DNA of 50,776 nucleotides from CAIKZJ01 sp964626015 (lineage in GTDB: Bacteria > Bacteroidota > Ignavibacteria > Tepidaquicellales > Tepidaquicellaceae): the NCBI GenBank assembly GCA_964626015.1, contig CAZVCC010000021.1, forward strand, positions 1-50,776, read 5' to 3'. Under the pieces are notes generated by a model. The model made no database searches. It was not told where the DNA came from and worked only from the letters and a program-made list of their open reading frames with translations. How positions within the stretch are numbered: position 1 is the stretch's first letter; each line of letters begins with the position of its first letter. This document shows positions 17,455 to 25,766 of the stretch, in pieces. The position numbers and the translations under genes are program-made.

Positions 17455-17858
17455 TAAACCTCTACTTTCAGAAATTTTTTGGCAGGTTGTTTTGTAATTT
17501 TTATACCTGCTTTAGTTATTTTAATTTTAAATAAATTCTTATCTACATCAAGTTTTACCAGTTTTAGACAATACTCCGAATTTTTGTAATCAAATAGTTT
17601 GTACTCATAGACTGCATTTCCCGACTTTGCTATCGATATTACGGGTGCTGAAAGTCCTTCTATCAGGAATTCAATAATTTTATTATCGAGATCAATTTTT
17701 GGAGTTACATTTATTCTGTATATAAAACTTCTGAATACTTTTGTTGTAATAAATGTAAACAAAATATAATCCTTATCCTGTACATTGTCTCTTCCCTTTC
17801 TTATATGAAGTTCATACTCGTATTTAAGTTTTTCTGGTCTTACCTGTTTTGTTCTCAT
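17454..17858 (-). CDS. Small protein of unknown function between hisS and lgt
   Basis: The 134-residue protein is rich in lysine and in beta-prone segments, with no signal peptide, no cysteine pairs and no membrane helix. The N-terminal half reads like alternating strands (YEYELHIRKGRD, YILFTFITTKVFRSFIYRIN), and the C-terminus is basic. I do not recognise a family. It starts three bases after the hisS stop and shares a TAATG junction with lgt. That supports it as a real, co-translated gene. The context suggests a cytoplasmic role but does not reveal which. Confidence 0.7.
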   Translation of the reverse strand: MRTKQVRPEKLKYEYELHIRKGRDNVQDKDYILFTFITTKVFRSFIYRINVTPKIDLDNKIIEFLIEGLSAPVISIAKSGNAVYEYKLFDYKNSEYCLKLVKLDVDKNLFKIKITKAGIKITKQPAKKFLKVEV

Positions 17859-17861
17859 AGA

Positions 17862-19103
17862 TTAATTGAAATTGTAATTTGTTATATCGTCGAGCTTAAT
17901 TCCGCTCTCAGAACCGTCAAGCATTCTTTTTATCTTTACTTCTCCTGTTTTTATTTCATCTTCCCCGATTACTGCAACATACTTACTCTTAATCTTATTA
18001 GCTTCCTTCATCTGTGATTTGATGCTTCTGTTTAATAAATCCATTTCACATTGTACACCTCTTTCACGAAGTTTGTTCGTTACAACCAATGCTAATTTCC
18101 TTGCATCTTCTCCTGATGTTACTAAATATAGTATAGGTATATCTTCACTTGCAAATTTGTATTCGTTCGATTGAAGTACTAATGTTAGTCTCTCAAGCCC
18201 GCAAGCAAACCCTATCGCTGGTGTAGGTTTTCCTCCAAGTTGTTCTACTAATTTATCATATCGTCCGCCGCCCATAACTGCATTCTGAGCTCCAAGTGTA
18301 TCAGAAGCTATTTCAAAAGTTGTAGATGTATAATAATCCAATCCCCTTACCAATTTAAAATCGACCTCATACTTTATATTCAATGATTCAAGCCCATTCA
18401 TTACATTCTCAAAATGCTTTAAATTATAAATTCCGAGAAAGTTATTTATTGTCGGTGCATCTTCAATAATTTTTATATCTTTTGGATCTTTTGAATCTAA
18501 AATCCTAAGCGGATTAGTCAAAAGTCTTCTCTTGCTTTCGTTCGATAGATCATTTTCAAACTTGTATAAATATTCCTTTAGTTCATTTATATATTCTGTT
18601 CTTTCTTCTAAATTTCCTATATTATTCACTTTTATCTTTAAATCATTCAGCCCAAAATTCATCAATGAAAATACACCAAGTGAAATAAGCTCAACATCTG
18701 ATGTAAAATCGCTGCTGCCTATAACCTCCGCTCCAAACTGTGAAAACTCCCTGTAACGTCCTGCCTGAGGCCTCTCGTGTCTGTACATATTCGAGATGTA
18801 ATACAATTTAACTATCGGAGAGACATTGTATAAACTATTTTCAATGTACGCCCTTATAACAGGAGCTGTCATTTCCGGTTTTAAAGTAAACTCATTATTG
18901 TTAAAGGAGTACATTTCTTTTGAAACAATATCGGTTTCCTCTCCGATTCCCCTCCTAAACAATTCTGTTTTTTCAAATGTCGGAGTTCGGATTTCTTTAA
19001 AGTTAAAAAGTGCAGCAGATTCCCTTAATCTTTTCTCAATTTGCTGTCTTATAAAAGCATCATCTGGAAGTATATCAAGAGTACCCTTTGGTTTTGATAT
19101 CAT
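17862..19103 (-). CDS. hisS: Histidyl-tRNA synthetase
   Basis: The enzyme charges tRNA-His. I start it at ATG 19103 (MISKPKGTLDILPDD), giving 413 residues, because class II HisRS begins just before the K-G-T-x-D motif. The open frame continues 63 codons upstream, but that part is hydrophobic and AT-rich without homology. Motif 2 (MYRHERPQAGRYREFSQFG), the histidine loops (RGLDYYTSTTFEI) and motif 3 (AIGFACGLERL) are present, followed by the anticodon-binding domain. It heads a three-gene minus-strand group with the small unknown gene and lgt and is divergent from gcvP. Confidence 0.95.
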   Translation of the reverse strand: MISKPKGTLDILPDDAFIRQQIEKRLRESAALFNFKEIRTPTFEKTELFRRGIGEETDIVSKEMYSFNNNEFTLKPEMTAPVIRAYIENSLYNVSPIVKLYYISNMYRHERPQAGRYREFSQFGAEVIGSSDFTSDVELISLGVFSLMNFGLNDLKIKVNNIGNLEERTEYINELKEYLYKFENDLSNESKRRLLTNPLRILDSKDPKDIKIIEDAPTINNFLGIYNLKHFENVMNGLESLNIKYEVDFKLVRGLDYYTSTTFEIASDTLGAQNAVMGGGRYDKLVEQLGGKPTPAIGFACGLERLTLVLQSNEYKFASEDIPILYLVTSGEDARKLALVVTNKLRERGVQCEMDLLNRSIKSQMKEANKIKSKYVAVIGEDEIKTGEVKIKRMLDGSESGIKLDDITNYNFN

Positions 19104-19246
19104 ATTTAAAATTATAAAATAAAAAGTTACCGAATTACTCAAATATTTAAAAGGTAAAAGTATCGCTATTTGGAACTTTCTTGTGTTTATAAAACAAAGT
19201 TTGCAGGGTACCGAAATTTCGAATATAAATTTATTTATTCTATCTG

Positions 19247-19254
19247 TATATTTG
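19247..19254 (+). promoter_or_regulatory. Candidate -7 box for gcvP
   Basis: TATATTTG matches TAnnTTTG exactly and lies 30 bases before the gcvP ATG. No TTG is found at the expected distance upstream, so support is partial. No glycine riboswitch is visible between hisS and gcvP. Confidence 0.4.
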
Positions 19255-19284
19255 TTAAATAAATTAAATCTAATCTCACAAAAA

Positions 19285-22161
19285 ATGAACAATATTTTCT
19301 CTACTGATGTTTTTAAGAATCGTCATATCGGTCCGAATGAAAGCGATACAAAAGAAATGCTAAAAGTCGTTAAAGCAGATTCACTCGATAAGCTTATAGA
19401 TGATACTGTTCCTGCAAGCATTCGTCTCGATAAGCCATTAGACATTGATAAACCAATGTCGGAATTTGAAATGCTTGCCAAACTAAGTTCTTTAGCTCAA
19501 AAGAATAAACTTTTTAAAAACTATATTGGACTCGGTTACTACCCTGCAATTTTACCCTCAGTTATCAAAAGAAATATTTTCGAAAACCCGGGATGGTACA
19601 CTCAGTACACCCCCTATCAAGCTGAAATTTCACAAGGACGTCTTGAAGCTGTACTGAATTTTCAGACCATGATTACAGACCTTACAGGTTTACCCATAGC
19701 TAACGCTTCCCTCCTTGATGAATCAACAGCCGCAGCTGAAGCTATGCTTATGACTAAATCACTTCGCAAAGGTCCTAAAGCAAATTCAAATACTATTTTT
19801 GTTTCCGAGGAATGTTTTCCGCAAACAATTGATGTTATTAAAACAAGAGCACTGCCGGTTGGTATTAATGTGCTTGTTGGCGACCACAGAAAGTTTGAAT
19901 TTACCGACGATGTCTACGCAGTACTTGTTCAGTACCCTGCATCTGAAGGCGAAATTTATGATTATACTGATTTCTTTGCTAATGCAAAATCTAAAAATAT
20001 ATTCACTATTGTTGTCGCAGATATTTTAAGCCTTGCTTTGCTTAAACCTCCTTCTGAATTTGGGGCTGATATAGCTGTGGGTTCAACTCAGAGATTTGGT
20101 ATTCCTTTAGGATATGGCGGACCTCATGCAGCTTACTTTGCTACTCGCGATGAGTTTAAAAGGCAGATTCCAGGCAGAATAATAGGGATAACAATAGATT
20201 CTCATAATATCAGGGCTTTGCGTATGGCTCTACAAACTAGAGAACAGCACATTAAAAGGGAAAAAGCAACAAGCAATATTTGTACTGCTCAGGTTCTACT
20301 TGCTATAATGGCAGGTATGTACGCTGTATATCACGGTCCCGATGGAATAAAACGTATTGCAAATAAAATTCATAAGCTTGCTGAAGTTCTTAATAGTCTC
20401 CTTAAATCATCTGGCTATAAACAAACTAATAATCAGTTCTTCGATACACTAAAAATTTCTGCTGATAAAGAAAAGATTAATTCAATTAAACAATTAGCGG
20501 AGAGCAAAAAGATAAACCTAAGATATGGTAATGATTTTATAGGTATATCTCTCGATGAAACAACGAACCTCGATGATTTCATTAATCTTGCGTCTGTCTT
20601 CGATGACAAAATTTCAAAAGAGAAAATCCTTGAAATAATTAATACTTCAAATAACGATTGCATTTCTGTTGACCTCCAAAGGAAGAGTGAAATACTATCT
20701 CATCAAATTTTTAACAGATACCATTCTGAAACTGAACTAATGAGATACATTAAATCTCTCGAAAACAAAGACCTTTCTCTTACTGGCTCAATGATTCCTC
20801 TTGGCTCTTGTACTATGAAGTTAAACGCAGCAACTGAAATGTCTGCTGTTACTTATCCGGAATTTGCTGATATTCATCCTTTTGCTCCGGTAAATCAAGC
20901 AGAAGGTTATACTGAATTAATTAATGAACTTGGTAAAGATTTGTGCGAGATTACGGGATTCGCAGGTATTTCTTTTCAACCGAATTCAGGTGCACAGGGC
21001 GAATACACTGGGCTTATGGTAATTCGTCAGCATCACATCAAGAAAGGACAGGGGCACAGAAATATTACTCTTATACCCGCTTCTGCTCATGGAACAAATC
21101 CCGCAAGCGCTGTTATGGCTGGTATGAAAGTAGTCGTTGTCAATTGCGATGAGCATGGTAATATCGACATGAATGACCTAAAAAAGAAAGCTGAAGAAAA
21201 CAAAGATAACCTTTCAGCTATTATGGTGACCTATCCCTCTACACACGGTGTCTTCGAAGAATCAATAGTCGAACTTTGCGATATTATTCATAAACACGGC
21301 GGACAGGTTTATATGGACGGTGCTAATATGAATGCCCAGGTTGGACTTACAAGCCCCGGGAAAATTGGTGCAGATGTTTGCCACTTAAATCTGCATAAGA
21401 CTTTCTGCATACCTCATGGAGGCGGCGGTCCCGGTGTCGGTCCGATAGCCGTTGCAAAACATCTTGTTGAGTTTCTGCCATCTCATTCGGTTGTTAAAAT
21501 TGGAAGTGATAATTCCATAACTTCAGTCTCTGCCGCTCCTTATGGAAGTGCTGGTATTCTTGTAATTCCTTATTCTTATATTAAGATGATGGGCCCCGAT
21601 GGTCTGACCGATGCTACTAAGTACGCTATTCTTGAAGCTAATTACGTTAAAGACAAACTCAGCGGTTATTATAAAGTATTATACACAGGTGTAAAAGGCA
21701 GAGTCGCACACGAACTTATTTTTGATACTCGTGAATTTAAACACACTGCAAAAGTTGAAGTTGTAGATATAGCTAAACGTCTGATGGACTATGGTTTCCA
21801 TGCTCCTACTGTTTCTTTTCCTGTTGCAGGTACTTTAATGTTCGAACCAACTGAAAGTGAATCTAAGCAGGAGCTGGATAGATTTTGTGAAGCTATGATT
21901 AAAATAAGAGAAGAAATAGCTGAAATCGAAAATGGTTCCATGAGCGATACGGATAACGTCTTGCACAATTCACCGCATACTGCGGAAGATGTTTCACGGA
22001 ATGATTGGACACATCCTTATTCGAGAGAAAAGGCTGCATTCCCCGTTGATTCTTTAAGAAACGGTAAATTCTGGGCTCCGGTTGGCAGAATAAACGATGC
22101 ATACGGCGATCGTAACCTTGTTTGCAGTTGTCCACCTGTTGAAAACTACATTAACGAATAA
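19285..22161 (+). CDS. gcvP: Glycine dehydrogenase (decarboxylating), P protein
   Basis: The 958-residue protein is the full-length, single-chain P protein of the glycine cleavage system. It decarboxylates glycine with PLP and passes the aminomethyl group to lipoylated H protein. I start it at ATG 19285 (MNNIFSTDVFKNRHIGPNE), where the family's FxxRHIGP motif begins. The longer frame from 19183 adds an unsupported hydrophobic stretch. The N-terminal half shows YTPYQAEISQGRLEAVLNFQ, and the C-terminal half carries the PLP-lysine motif HLNLHKTFCIPHGGGGPG. No gcvT, gcvH or lpd is adjacent, so those subunits are encoded elsewhere. A terminator follows. Confidence 0.96.
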   Translation: MNNIFSTDVFKNRHIGPNESDTKEMLKVVKADSLDKLIDDTVPASIRLDKPLDIDKPMSEFEMLAKLSSLAQKNKLFKNYIGLGYYPAILPSVIKRNIFENPGWYTQYTPYQAEISQGRLEAVLNFQTMITDLTGLPIANASLLDESTAAAEAMLMTKSLRKGPKANSNTIFVSEECFPQTIDVIKTRALPVGINVLVGDHRKFEFTDDVYAVLVQYPASEGEIYDYTDFFANAKSKNIFTIVVADILSLALLKPPSEFGADIAVGSTQRFGIPLGYGGPHAAYFATRDEFKRQIPGRIIGITIDSHNIRALRMALQTREQHIKREKATSNICTAQVLLAIMAGMYAVYHGPDGIKRIANKIHKLAEVLNSLLKSSGYKQTNNQFFDTLKISADKEKINSIKQLAESKKINLRYGNDFIGISLDETTNLDDFINLASVFDDKISKEKILEIINTSNNDCISVDLQRKSEILSHQIFNRYHSETELMRYIKSLENKDLSLTGSMIPLGSCTMKLNAATEMSAVTYPEFADIHPFAPVNQAEGYTELINELGKDLCEITGFAGISFQPNSGAQGEYTGLMVIRQHHIKKGQGHRNITLIPASAHGTNPASAVMAGMKVVVVNCDEHGNIDMNDLKKKAEENKDNLSAIMVTYPSTHGVFEESIVELCDIIHKHGGQVYMDGANMNAQVGLTSPGKIGADVCHLNLHKTFCIPHGGGGPGVGPIAVAKHLVEFLPSHSVVKIGSDNSITSVSAAPYGSAGILVIPYSYIKMMGPDGLTDATKYAILEANYVKDKLSGYYKVLYTGVKGRVAHELIFDTREFKHTAKVEVVDIAKRLMDYGFHAPTVSFPVAGTLMFEPTESESKQELDRFCEAMIKIREEIAEIENGSMSDTDNVLHNSPHTAEDVSRNDWTHPYSREKAAFPVDSLRNGKFWAPVGRINDAYGDRNLVCSCPPVENYINE

Positions 22162-22173
22162 ATTATATGTTCT

Positions 22174-22207
22174 CTCCTTCCCGGGCTCAGCTTGGGAAGG
22201 AGTTTTT
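22174..22207 (+). terminator. Terminator after gcvP
   Basis: A 9-bp perfect stem, CTCCTTCCC (22174-22182) with GGGAAGGAG (22194-22202), is followed by five T. Confidence 0.92.
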
Positions 22208-22216
22208 GATTAAATC

Positions 22217-23725
22217 GTGATCCGTAAAGAAAAAATATCTCTCTCACTAATCATTATCTTTTCACTTCTCCACCTCGTCTGGCTTTTTGTACTGCCACTG
22301 CTGCCCTTTGTCGATTTGCCATTTCACCTTGCTGAGGCTGAAGTATTTAAAAACTTTAATAATCCTGATTACTTGTTCAGTACTTATTTTTCGATTCCAT
22401 CAACTATTAAGTCTAACAGTATTTATATTTATTTTTGCTCTCTGAACATTTTCCCGAATGTCGAAATCGCAAACAAACTGTTTTATGCAATTTATATTAT
22501 ACTATTCCCTTTTTCTGTCTGGTCAATTATAAAAACTTTTAACGGAAATTCTTATTACTCCATCCTGTCGTTCCTTTTTCTGATAAATCATAATGTCCAC
22601 TGGGGTTTTGTTAGCTACATGATGTCCTTACCGGTTATTGTTTTCATATTCATTTCTTTTTATAATTACTTTGTCCGTAATAAATCAAAGTATTTGTATT
22701 TTCTTTGGGCTCTTTTTATCTTAGTTTTCTTCCTGCATTTCCAGATGGCTATCTTTATTGTTTTAATCTTTTCTGTTCTGACAATAATCTATCAAAGAAA
22801 TTCCTTAAAGAAAATCATTTTAAATATAGTATCAGTTTTTCCTGTTATGATTGTTATGATTTATGCTTATTCAATTGATAATCAAAGCAGTACAACTCCG
22901 TTATTTACTTATATGTTAAGCTATTATACTTCAAGTTATTTCAATACGTTTTTTGATAGATTTAACGTGTTATTTGTGGTCGATAATTATTTCATACTAC
23001 GTGGAATTCCCGGAGTTATTTTCTCACTTTTTGCAACAATCCCCCTCATCTTAATCTTCATAGCTAAAATTTCTATATTTAGCAAATCAAAGGTTTTTAA
23101 GAATCAATATCTCAAATACCTTTTTATTCTGATTACTATAACATTTCTATGCTTTTTTATTCTGCCCGACGTCATCCCGGGACAGAATATCATATTCGAA
23201 AGATATTCAGTCCTCTTTTTTCTTCTTATAATAATTATTTCATCAATTATTCAGATTAATATTAAGCTCGAGAATATTATTGCGATTCTGATTCCTTTCA
23301 TCGTTTTACTTCATACTCTTTTTATTTCAGATTATATGTTTGAATTTAAAAACGATACTTCTGAGTTTACAACTGATATTTTTCCCGATAGCAGCAAATC
23401 GAGACTGGCTGGAGTTATTCTGGATAATGATTTCCGTGGGAGTAAAGTTTATGCACATTTTCCTATGTACTTTACAGTTTGGAAAAAAGGAATTACAACA
23501 GGACTTATTGATTATCGTTTTGGACTTATAAAAAGAAATGTTTCGCGAGATATCTTACCTCAATACATTGAATGGACTGAAAAACAAATAAATTATGATG
23601 ATTATTATAAACCCGTCGATTACCTGCTTATTAAATCAGAATCAACCCCAACCTATAAGAACTTTATAAAAATTGAAGAATCTGGTCAATGGCAGCTTTA
23701 TATAAGTAATTCTAATCACAAATAA
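22217..23725 (+). CDS. Polytopic membrane protein, possibly GT-C-type glycosyltransferase
   Basis: The 502-residue protein starts at GTG 22217 and has about eleven hydrophobic helices, ending in a soluble C-terminal domain of roughly 120 residues. After the first helix it carries LPFVDLPFHLAEAE, an acidic first extracytoplasmic loop that recalls GT-C glycosyltransferases, which use a lipid-linked sugar donor. This similarity is only in layout, and I do not recognise a named family. The gene stands alone between a terminator and an 11-bp repeat array. The codon usage is like that of its neighbours. Treat it as a membrane protein of unknown function. Confidence 0.7.
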   Translation: MIRKEKISLSLIIIFSLLHLVWLFVLPLLPFVDLPFHLAEAEVFKNFNNPDYLFSTYFSIPSTIKSNSIYIYFCSLNIFPNVEIANKLFYAIYIILFPFSVWSIIKTFNGNSYYSILSFLFLINHNVHWGFVSYMMSLPVIVFIFISFYNYFVRNKSKYLYFLWALFILVFFLHFQMAIFIVLIFSVLTIIYQRNSLKKIILNIVSVFPVMIVMIYAYSIDNQSSTTPLFTYMLSYYTSSYFNTFFDRFNVLFVVDNYFILRGIPGVIFSLFATIPLILIFIAKISIFSKSKVFKNQYLKYLFILITITFLCFFILPDVIPGQNIIFERYSVLFFLLIIIISSIIQINIKLENIIAILIPFIVLLHTLFISDYMFEFKNDTSEFTTDIFPDSSKSRLAGVILDNDFRGSKVYAHFPMYFTVWKKGITTGLIDYRFGLIKRNVSRDILPQYIEWTEKQINYDDYYKPVDYLLIKSESTPTYKNFIKIEESGQWQLYISNSNHK

Positions 23726-23795
23726 ACTCCAATATCTTCAAAATCTAAAAATTTCGTTTTACGCTCATTATTACATCATTTTACCTTTTTTTCTG

Positions 23796-23861
23796 TATGC
23801 CTGCGATATGCCTGCGTTATGCCTGCGATATGCCTGCGATATGCCTCCGATATACCTGCGT
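23796..23861 (+). repeat. Tandem array of 11-bp units, six copies
   Basis: Six head-to-tail copies of TATGCCTGCGA/T occupy 66 bases, with one substitution each in copies 5 and 6. The same unit recurs at 35221-35275 in the same orientation. The array lies between the membrane protein and the dihydrouridine synthase gene, outside coding sequence. Confidence 0.95.
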
Positions 23862-23966
23862 TATAGAAAAGTGCGATTTTAACAAAAAAACGACGTTTTA
23901 TTGTGTTTGAATTTAAGAAGACGATTCTGCACTTATTTGATCGATATTATTAAATATATTTGCATT

Positions 23967-24950
23967 ATGAATGATTTTCAGAAAATATTTTCAAATGCTC
24001 TTGCTCTCGCTCCAATGGAGGATGTTACTGAACCCCCTTTTCGATTGATTACAAAACGTCTCGGTGCAGATTTGCTTTATACGGAATTTATTTCTTCTGA
24101 GGGACTAATCCGAGATGCAGTTAAAGCTCGTGCAAAGTTGTTTCACTACGAGGAAGAACATCCTATTGGAATTCAAATATTCGGCGGAGTTATACCTTCT
24201 ATGATTGATGCTGCAAAAATTTCAGAACAGGCTGATCCCGATTTCATAGACATTAACTGTGGATGCTGGGTAAAAGATGTAGCAATGAGAGGTGCAGGGG
24301 CTGGTCTTCTTAAGGATCTACCCCGAATGAGACTCATAGCCGAGTCAGTAGTTAAGAATGTTAAGAAGCCCGTTACAATTAAAACTCGCCTCGGTTGGGA
24401 CAAAGATAATATTGTTATTGTAGATGTAGCTAAGATAATGGAGGATATCGGAATTCAGGCTCTTACCGTTCATTGTCGCGTTCGAGGGCAGGGCAATAAA
24501 GGAGATGCCGACTGGGAATGGGTAAAACGTATTAAAGATGCAGGCATAAAAATCCCGATTATACTTAATGGAAATATTAAAACACCTGAAGACGTTAAGT
24601 TTGTTTTCAAAAACTACCAACCCGATGCTGTTATGATTGGACAAGGAGCCATATCAAACCCTTGGATTTTCCGTCAGACAAAATACTATCTGAAAACTGG
24701 AACACACGAACCGAACCCTGATATTCAGGAAAGAATCGATACTTGTATCGAACATCTTAGGCTCGCTGTAAAGCTAAAAGGTGAAAAGCTCGGAGTTAGA
24801 GAATTCCGCAAACACTACAGCGGTTACCTTCACAGCCTACCGAATATTTCTAAATTTAGACTTGAACTGATGCAATTCGATTCAAGTGAACCTATCATTA
24901 ATAAATTAATTGATTTTAAGAATTATAATTACAACATTGTATCAACTTAA
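23967..24950 (+). CDS. tRNA-dihydrouridine synthase
   Basis: The 327-residue flavoenzyme reduces uridines in tRNA to dihydrouridine. I start it at ATG 23967 (MNDFQKIFSNALALAPMED), because Dus proteins begin just before LAPMxxVT and the 22-codon extension upstream lacks support. Family motifs include LAPMEDVTEPPFRLI, the catalytic-cysteine region DINCGCWVKDVAMRGAGAGL (C100; the more common form has Pro where Trp is here), TIKTRLGWD, LTVHCR and ILNGNI. The barrel and the C-terminal helical domain (REFRKHYSGYL) are complete. Which uridine it modifies cannot be told. It lies 18 bases before the slipin gene. Confidence 0.92.
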   Translation: MNDFQKIFSNALALAPMEDVTEPPFRLITKRLGADLLYTEFISSEGLIRDAVKARAKLFHYEEEHPIGIQIFGGVIPSMIDAAKISEQADPDFIDINCGCWVKDVAMRGAGAGLLKDLPRMRLIAESVVKNVKKPVTIKTRLGWDKDNIVIVDVAKIMEDIGIQALTVHCRVRGQGNKGDADWEWVKRIKDAGIKIPIILNGNIKTPEDVKFVFKNYQPDAVMIGQGAISNPWIFRQTKYYLKTGTHEPNPDIQERIDTCIEHLRLAVKLKGEKLGVREFRKHYSGYLHSLPNISKFRLELMQFDSSEPIINKLIDFKNYNYNIVST

Positions 24951-24955
24951 AATTT

Positions 24956-24963
24956 AAAGGAGG
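24956..24963 (+). promoter_or_regulatory. Strong Shine-Dalgarno sequence of the slipin gene
   Basis: AAAGGAGG lies five bases before ATG 24969. Most genes in this window have no such sequence, so this start is unusually well marked. Confidence 0.85.
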
Positions 24964-24968
24964 ATTAT

Positions 24969-25760
24969 ATGGGTGCTGTTTATACTTTAATTACAATTTT
25001 TATTCTTTTCTTCGGACTTATACTCTTCATTCTATTTATAAGAATGTTCAGAGTTCTGAATGAATACGAAAGAGGTTTGATATTCAGACTTGGAAAATTT
25101 TCTCAGATCAAAGGTCCGGGATTAATAATATTATTACCTATACTCGATAAGATGGTTAAAATCAGTTTGCGTACTCTCGCAATCGATGTACCTTCTCAGG
25201 ATATTATAACGCGGGACAATGTTAGTGTTAAAGTTAATGCTGTTGTTTACCTTAGAGTTGCAAATCCCGAAAAAGCAATCATTCAGGTTGAAGATTATCT
25301 TTACGCATCTTCGCTTGTATCACAGACCACATTAAGGTCTGTACTTGGACAAAGCGACCTTGACGAGCTTCTTTCACATAGGGATATGATAAACGCTAAG
25401 TTGAAGGAAATTATAGACCGTGAAACCGAACCGTGGGGTATACAGGTCATGAACGTTGAATTAAAGAATGTTGACCTGCCTCAGGAGCTTATCCGAGCAA
25501 TGGGACGTCAGGCTGAAGCAGAACGTGATAAAAGAGCAAAGATTATTAACTCAGAAGGCGAATTCCTGTCAGCTACAAAATTGTCTGAGGCAGCACATAT
25601 ACTCGGCAGCAATTCGAATGCTATGCAGTTGAGGTATTTGCAGGTTATGACTGAAATTGCAGCTGAAAAAACATCTACAATGATAATCCCTTTACCTATG
25701 GAGATTATGAAGTACTTTACTAATATGAACACAAAAATTGAAAACGAAGCTAATAAGTAA
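24969..25760 (+). CDS. Slipin, SPFH/band 7 (stomatin-like) membrane protein
   Basis: The 263-residue protein has one N-terminal membrane segment (about 5-26) followed by an SPFH domain. It matches prokaryotic slipins closely, with VLNEYERGLIFRLGKF, GPGLIILLPILDK, RTLAIDVPSQDIITRDNVSV and a helical C-terminal part (MGRQAEAERDKRAKIINSEG). Slipins form oligomers in membrane microdomains. Many are next to an NfeD-type protein or protease, but none is here. The start is set by the strong Shine-Dalgarno sequence. A glycoside hydrolase gene follows six bases later. Confidence 0.93.
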   Translation: MGAVYTLITIFILFFGLILFILFIRMFRVLNEYERGLIFRLGKFSQIKGPGLIILLPILDKMVKISLRTLAIDVPSQDIITRDNVSVKVNAVVYLRVANPEKAIIQVEDYLYASSLVSQTTLRSVLGQSDLDELLSHRDMINAKLKEIIDRETEPWGIQVMNVELKNVDLPQELIRAMGRQAEAERDKRAKIINSEGEFLSATKLSEAAHILGSNSNAMQLRYLQVMTEIAAEKTSTMIIPLPMEIMKYFTNMNTKIENEANK

Positions 25761-25766
25761 TTAAAA

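Noticed and set aside
19183..19284. N-terminal extension of gcvP
   Set aside because: The family start motif begins after ATG 19285; the extension has no support and overlaps the region where the promoter should be.
19104..19284. Glycine riboswitch before gcvP
   Set aside because: The leader is AT-rich and shows no paired glycine-aptamer cores.
19104..19292. N-terminal extension of hisS
   Set aside because: The 63 extra codons are AT-rich and hydrophobic, without HisRS similarity, and run into the divergent gcvP promoter region. ATG 19103 fits the family start.
23796..23861. CRISPR array
   Set aside because: Units of 11 bp abut with no spacers, and no cas genes are present in the window. 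The same holds for the other arrays.
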